Assembly (NCBI GenBank): GCA_038246575.1
Contig: JBBRVU010000099.1
Location: forward strand, 1-14,555
DNA from: JACCUZ01 sp038246575
GTDB taxonomy: Bacteria; Actinomycetota; Actinomycetes; JACCUZ01
DNA length: 14,555 nt
Direction of reading: 5' to 3'
Positions within the stretch are counted from its first letter, which is position 1, and each line of letters begins with the position of its first letter. Below are positions 13,601 through 14,555 of the stretch, in pieces. The notes beneath the pieces are model-generated. The model was not told the DNA's origin and ran no database searches. It saw nothing but the letters and a program-made list of their open reading frames with translations. Made by a program: the position numbers and the translations under genes.

Positions 13601-14197
13601 CAGCGAAGGTTCTTGCAAGAGGTCGGTGTGCATGGCGAACGGGGAGTGGCGGCGGCTCGCCTGCTGGACATCGTCCGGGCAACTCAGACCAAGCCGAACG
13701 TCGACACCGTGCCCGTCGAGGTCTGGGGCCGGGTCCGATCGGCGCTAATCGAGAGGAAGATGACCCACCGGCAGTTCGCGGCAGCCACGGGAACGCAGTT
13801 CGGCGGTAACGCGTCCTGGAAGCACGCCCCGAGCCGGGAGCGCCTGGGCAGGGTGGCGGCACTGCTCGACGACGCCGACCTGGAGATGTTGGCGACCAAC
13901 GACGTCCTCTGGGACACCGTCCTGGCTGTGGAGCCGGACGGCGTCGAAGAGGTCTTCGACGCCACTGTTCTCGGCGGCCACAACTTCATCGCTGATGGCG
14001 TCGCGGTCCACAACAGCATCGAGCAGGATGCCGACATGGTGGTGCTGCTGCACCGCGAGGAGATGTACGAGCGCGAGTCCCCGCGGGCCGGCGAGGCGGA
14101 CTTCATCGTGGCCAAGCACCGCAACGGCCCGACCGCGACGATCACCGTCGCGTTCCAGGGCCACTACTCCCGCTTCGTGGACATGGCTCAGAGCTGA
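10661..14197 (+). CDS. dnaB: Replicative DNA helicase DnaB, precursor with two inteins
   Basis: DnaB is the hexameric ATP-driven helicase at the replication fork. The precursor has 1178 residues; removing inteins at 226-524 and 692-1118 leaves 452, the normal size. The N-terminal domain is PPQDLAAEQSVLGGMLLSKD through RETAILRRLIEAG (about 19-130), then a linker helix. The RecA-like domain has Walker A ARPAVGK (Lys225) joined after splicing to Ser525, catalytic Glu549 in FSLEM, Walker B LKLVILDYMQL with Asp628, and ISQLNRGPEQR. The last extein is SIEQDADMVVLLHREEMYER to FVDMAQS. ATG 10661 follows GGAGAGGGGGG (10644-10654); the frame is open upstream but lacks DnaB sequence. DnaA-box-like elements and a promoter lie ahead. 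Both inteins must splice for function. Confidence 0.97.
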   Translation: MSVVEMPDTGSASNLMRTPPQDLAAEQSVLGGMLLSKDAIADVVEVVRGPDFYRPAHELVYEAILDLYGRGEPADAVTVSAELQRRGELGRVGGAPYIHTMLQSVPTAANAGFYARIVRETAILRRLIEAGTKIVQLGYGGDGDVDEIVDAAQAEVYAVTEKRTSEDYLPLSAIMESALDEIEAIGSRDGQMVGVPTGFADFDELTNGLHPGQMIVVAARPAVGKALALDTPLPTPTGWTTMGEVQVGEALLGADGRPTTVVAATQVMTGRPCYEVEFSDGTVLVADAEHGWLTTTRRSGEGAVRTTREIAASLWTSHDGETRLNHQVSTTAPVELPAVAVPVPPYALGAWLGAQVRDGDAVDEVAMYVASEIDPATDIGALVTAGAVPAAYLRGSEQQRRDLLAGLLDRLGEVRLSGCVRVDAVAPALAAGVRELAVSLGYECALSPAADGSVSVGFRSDDDVFRVEEKRLAHKERRVTHEVSARGRVVIDVRRVTSVRVRCVEVDNAEHLYLAGASMVPTHNSTLGLDIARSAAIKHNMATCIFSLEMGRTEITMRLLSAEARVPLHHMRTGRLTDDDWTRLARRMGEVSNAPLFIDDSPNMSMMEIRAKCRRLKQRHDLKLVILDYMQLMQSHKRTESRQQEVSEFSRALKLLAKELEVPVIAISQLNRGPEQRTDKKPQMSDLRESGCLPASTRVIRADTGAEVRIGDLYAAGERDIPVWSLDDSLRYRARTMTHVFSNGVRDVFTIRLASGKTVRATSNHPFLTYEGWRPIGDLTPGSRVAVPRHVPGPLDTRDSWADAQVVMLAHLIGDGSFVRRQPLRYASVDEANLRAVTEAAAHFGVTAVRDVYPAARCTTLRLPAPTRLTHGKRNPIAAWLDEFGLFGARSHEKFVPADVTNLPKRQLTMFLRHLWATDGSVTVNKNGRGGRIYYSSTSRRLIDDVSRLLLRFGISTRVRTVSKPDHRPCYRLDVSGGDDQRRFLQEVGVHGERGVAAARLLDIVRATQTKPNVDTVPVEVWGRVRSALIERKMTHRQFAAATGTQFGGNASWKHAPSRERLGRVAALLDDADLEMLATNDVLWDTVLAVEPDGVEEVFDATVLGGHNFIADGVAVHNSIEQDADMVVLLHREEMYERESPRAGEADFIVAKHRNGPTATITVAFQGHYSRFVDMAQS
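11336..12232 (+). other. Intein 1 of DnaB: class 3 intein at the Walker A site, degenerate homing endonuclease
   Basis: This 299-residue insertion lies between Lys225 and Ser525 (AVGK / STLG). It starts with Ala1, not Cys or Ser, in ALALDTPLPTPTGWTTMGEV. Class 3 signature residues are present: Trp67 in block B (DAEHGW, with His65), Cys278 at the block F nucleophile position (VRCVEVD) and Thr297 before the terminal His298-Asn299; the +1 residue is Ser. In class 3 splicing the block F Cys attacks the N-junction directly. An endonuclease remnant covers about 120-245, but motif 1 reads LGAWLGAQ (Asp replaced by Ala129) and motif 2 LLAGLLDRLG (Asp replaced by Leu186), so cutting activity is probably lost. 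GC and codons look like the host, suggesting long residence. Confidence 0.93.
12734..14014 (+). other. Intein 2 of DnaB: class 1 intein with intact LAGLIDADG homing endonuclease
   Basis: This 427-residue insertion lies between ESG and SIEQD, the site used by the Synechocystis DnaB intein. It has Cys1 (CLPASTRVI), block B TSNHPF with Thr71 and His74, block F VFDATVLGGHNF, block G VAVHN with His426-Asn427, and Ser at +1, the full class 1 set. The endonuclease has both acidic motifs, AHLIGDGSF (Asp124) and LWATDGSV (Asp228). Residues about 330-378 (WGRVRSALIERKMTHRQF, then WKHAPSRERLGRVAALL) look like a helix-turn-helix DNA-recognition module inserted before block F. Base use differs from the exteins: rare codons such as CTA, CCA, CGA and TTT are frequent. 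It looks more recently acquired than intein 1 and potentially mobile. Confidence 0.95.
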
Positions 14198-14211
14198 CCT
14201 GACTCCGTCGT

Positions 14212-14217
14212 TAGGGT
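14212..14217 (+). promoter_or_regulatory. -10 element (TAGGGT) of a leaderless MBL-fold transcript
   Basis: TAGGGT is followed by six bases and then the ATG at 14224, with no ribosome site between. It lies 14 bases after the dnaB stop, so the next gene probably has its own promoter. Confidence 0.55.
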
Positions 14218-14223
14218 CGGCTG

Positions 14224-14555
14224 ATGAAGGTCGAGGATGTCACGAGGATCAGGCTCGGGACGTTCGTGCGCCCGCCGGAGGAGACCGAGACCGGATCGCC
14301 TCGCATCGAGGAGGTGCTGGGCTACCTCGCGCGCACGCCGGCCGGGATCCTGCTGCTGGACACCGGCCTCGGCGATGCCGGCGAGGAGACAGAGGCTTGG
14401 TACCGCCCGCGACGCGGCGCGCGCTGGGAATTGCTGGACGGCGAGGCCGAGCTCGCCCGAGGGGTGCACGTGATTCCCACGCCGGGACACGTCGACGGGC
14501 ACCAGTCGGTCGTTCTGGAATGTGACGGCGGCTCGATCGTGCTCGCGGGTCAGAC
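14224..14555 (+). CDS. Metallo-beta-lactamase-fold protein, 3' end outside window, metal-binding motif missing
   Basis: The visible 110 residues belong to the MBL-fold hydrolase superfamily, nearest to quorum-quenching-lactonase-like proteins. Features are IEEVLGYLARTPAGILLLDTGLGD (28-51) and VHVIPTPGHVDGHQSVVLECDGGSIVLAGQ (81-110), where His89 and the GHQS motif are usual. Intact members have about 70 residues between these blocks, with the HxHxDH zinc motif. Here only about 35 residues separate them, and the text passes in frame from EAWYRPRR (57-64) to GARWELLDGEAEL (65-77), both matching normal family sequence. An in-frame deletion therefore appears to have removed the zinc site near 14410-14420. 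The product may be inactive, a pseudogene, or have a non-enzymatic role. The gene runs off the window. Confidence 0.75.
   Translation, partial: MKVEDVTRIRLGTFVRPPEETETGSPRIEEVLGYLARTPAGILLLDTGLGDAGEETEAWYRPRRGARWELLDGEAELARGVHVIPTPGHVDGHQSVVLECDGGSIVLAGQ

Noticed and set aside
1..14555. CRISPR arrays, tRNA or rRNA genes, insertion sequences, phage genes, a defence or biosynthetic cluster
   Set aside because: None was seen. Apart from the inteins, the gene content is the ordinary actinobacterial rpsF-dnaB neighbourhood.

Overview
The window is high-GC bacterial DNA with the gene order and codon use of an actinobacterium. Evidence for this is the rpsF-ssb-rpsR-rplI cluster followed by dnaB, a FemX-type peptidoglycan branching enzyme, a DinB/DUF664 protein, and several genes whose start codon lies 6-7 bases after a TANNNT -10 element, the arrangement of leaderless actinobacterial mRNAs. 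A Nocardioides-like or other LL-diaminopimelate actinomycete is my best guess, but no rRNA or marker gene here proves it.

Layout. (1) 29-1030 (+): an AbiEi-like N-terminal domain joined to a DUF559-like nuclease domain, ending in a strong inverted repeat shared with the convergent next operon. (2) 1156-3319 (-): femX followed by an alanine-racemase-like gene, a two-gene cell-wall operon. (3) 3464-4811: a YceI protein (-) and a divergent MarR regulator (+), with a repeat-rich promoter between them. (4) 4858-5670 (-): endonuclease IV, all nine metal ligands present. (5) 5753-7541 (+): the ribosomal/replication operon rpsF-ssb-rpsR-rplI, with a hairpin leader that looks like an S6:S18 autoregulatory site and a 22-bp terminator. 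(6) 7588-8121 (+): DinB/DUF664 protein. (7) 8145-10339 (-): MATE transporter and a lipoprotein alpha/beta hydrolase. (8) 10340-10660: a 321-base regulatory region with a phased array of DnaA-box-like sequences and the dnaB promoter. (9) 10661-14197 (+): dnaB, whose 1178-residue precursor carries two inteins. (10) 14224 to the window end (+): a metallo-beta-lactamase-fold gene that appears to have lost its metal-binding motif.

The most notable content is dnaB. Intein 1 (299 aa) splits the Walker A motif between Lys and Ser and has the W-C-T signature of class 3 inteins. Its homing endonuclease has lost both catalytic acids. Intein 2 (427 aa) sits before SIEQD, is a class 1 (Cys1) intein with intact LAGLIDADG-type motifs, and has lower GC and less host-like codons, so it looks like a later arrival. 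Removing both leaves a normal 452-residue helicase. Replication genes (ssb, dnaB), ribosomal proteins and a DnaA-box array share this locus. I see no phage, IS element, CRISPR array, tRNA or rRNA.
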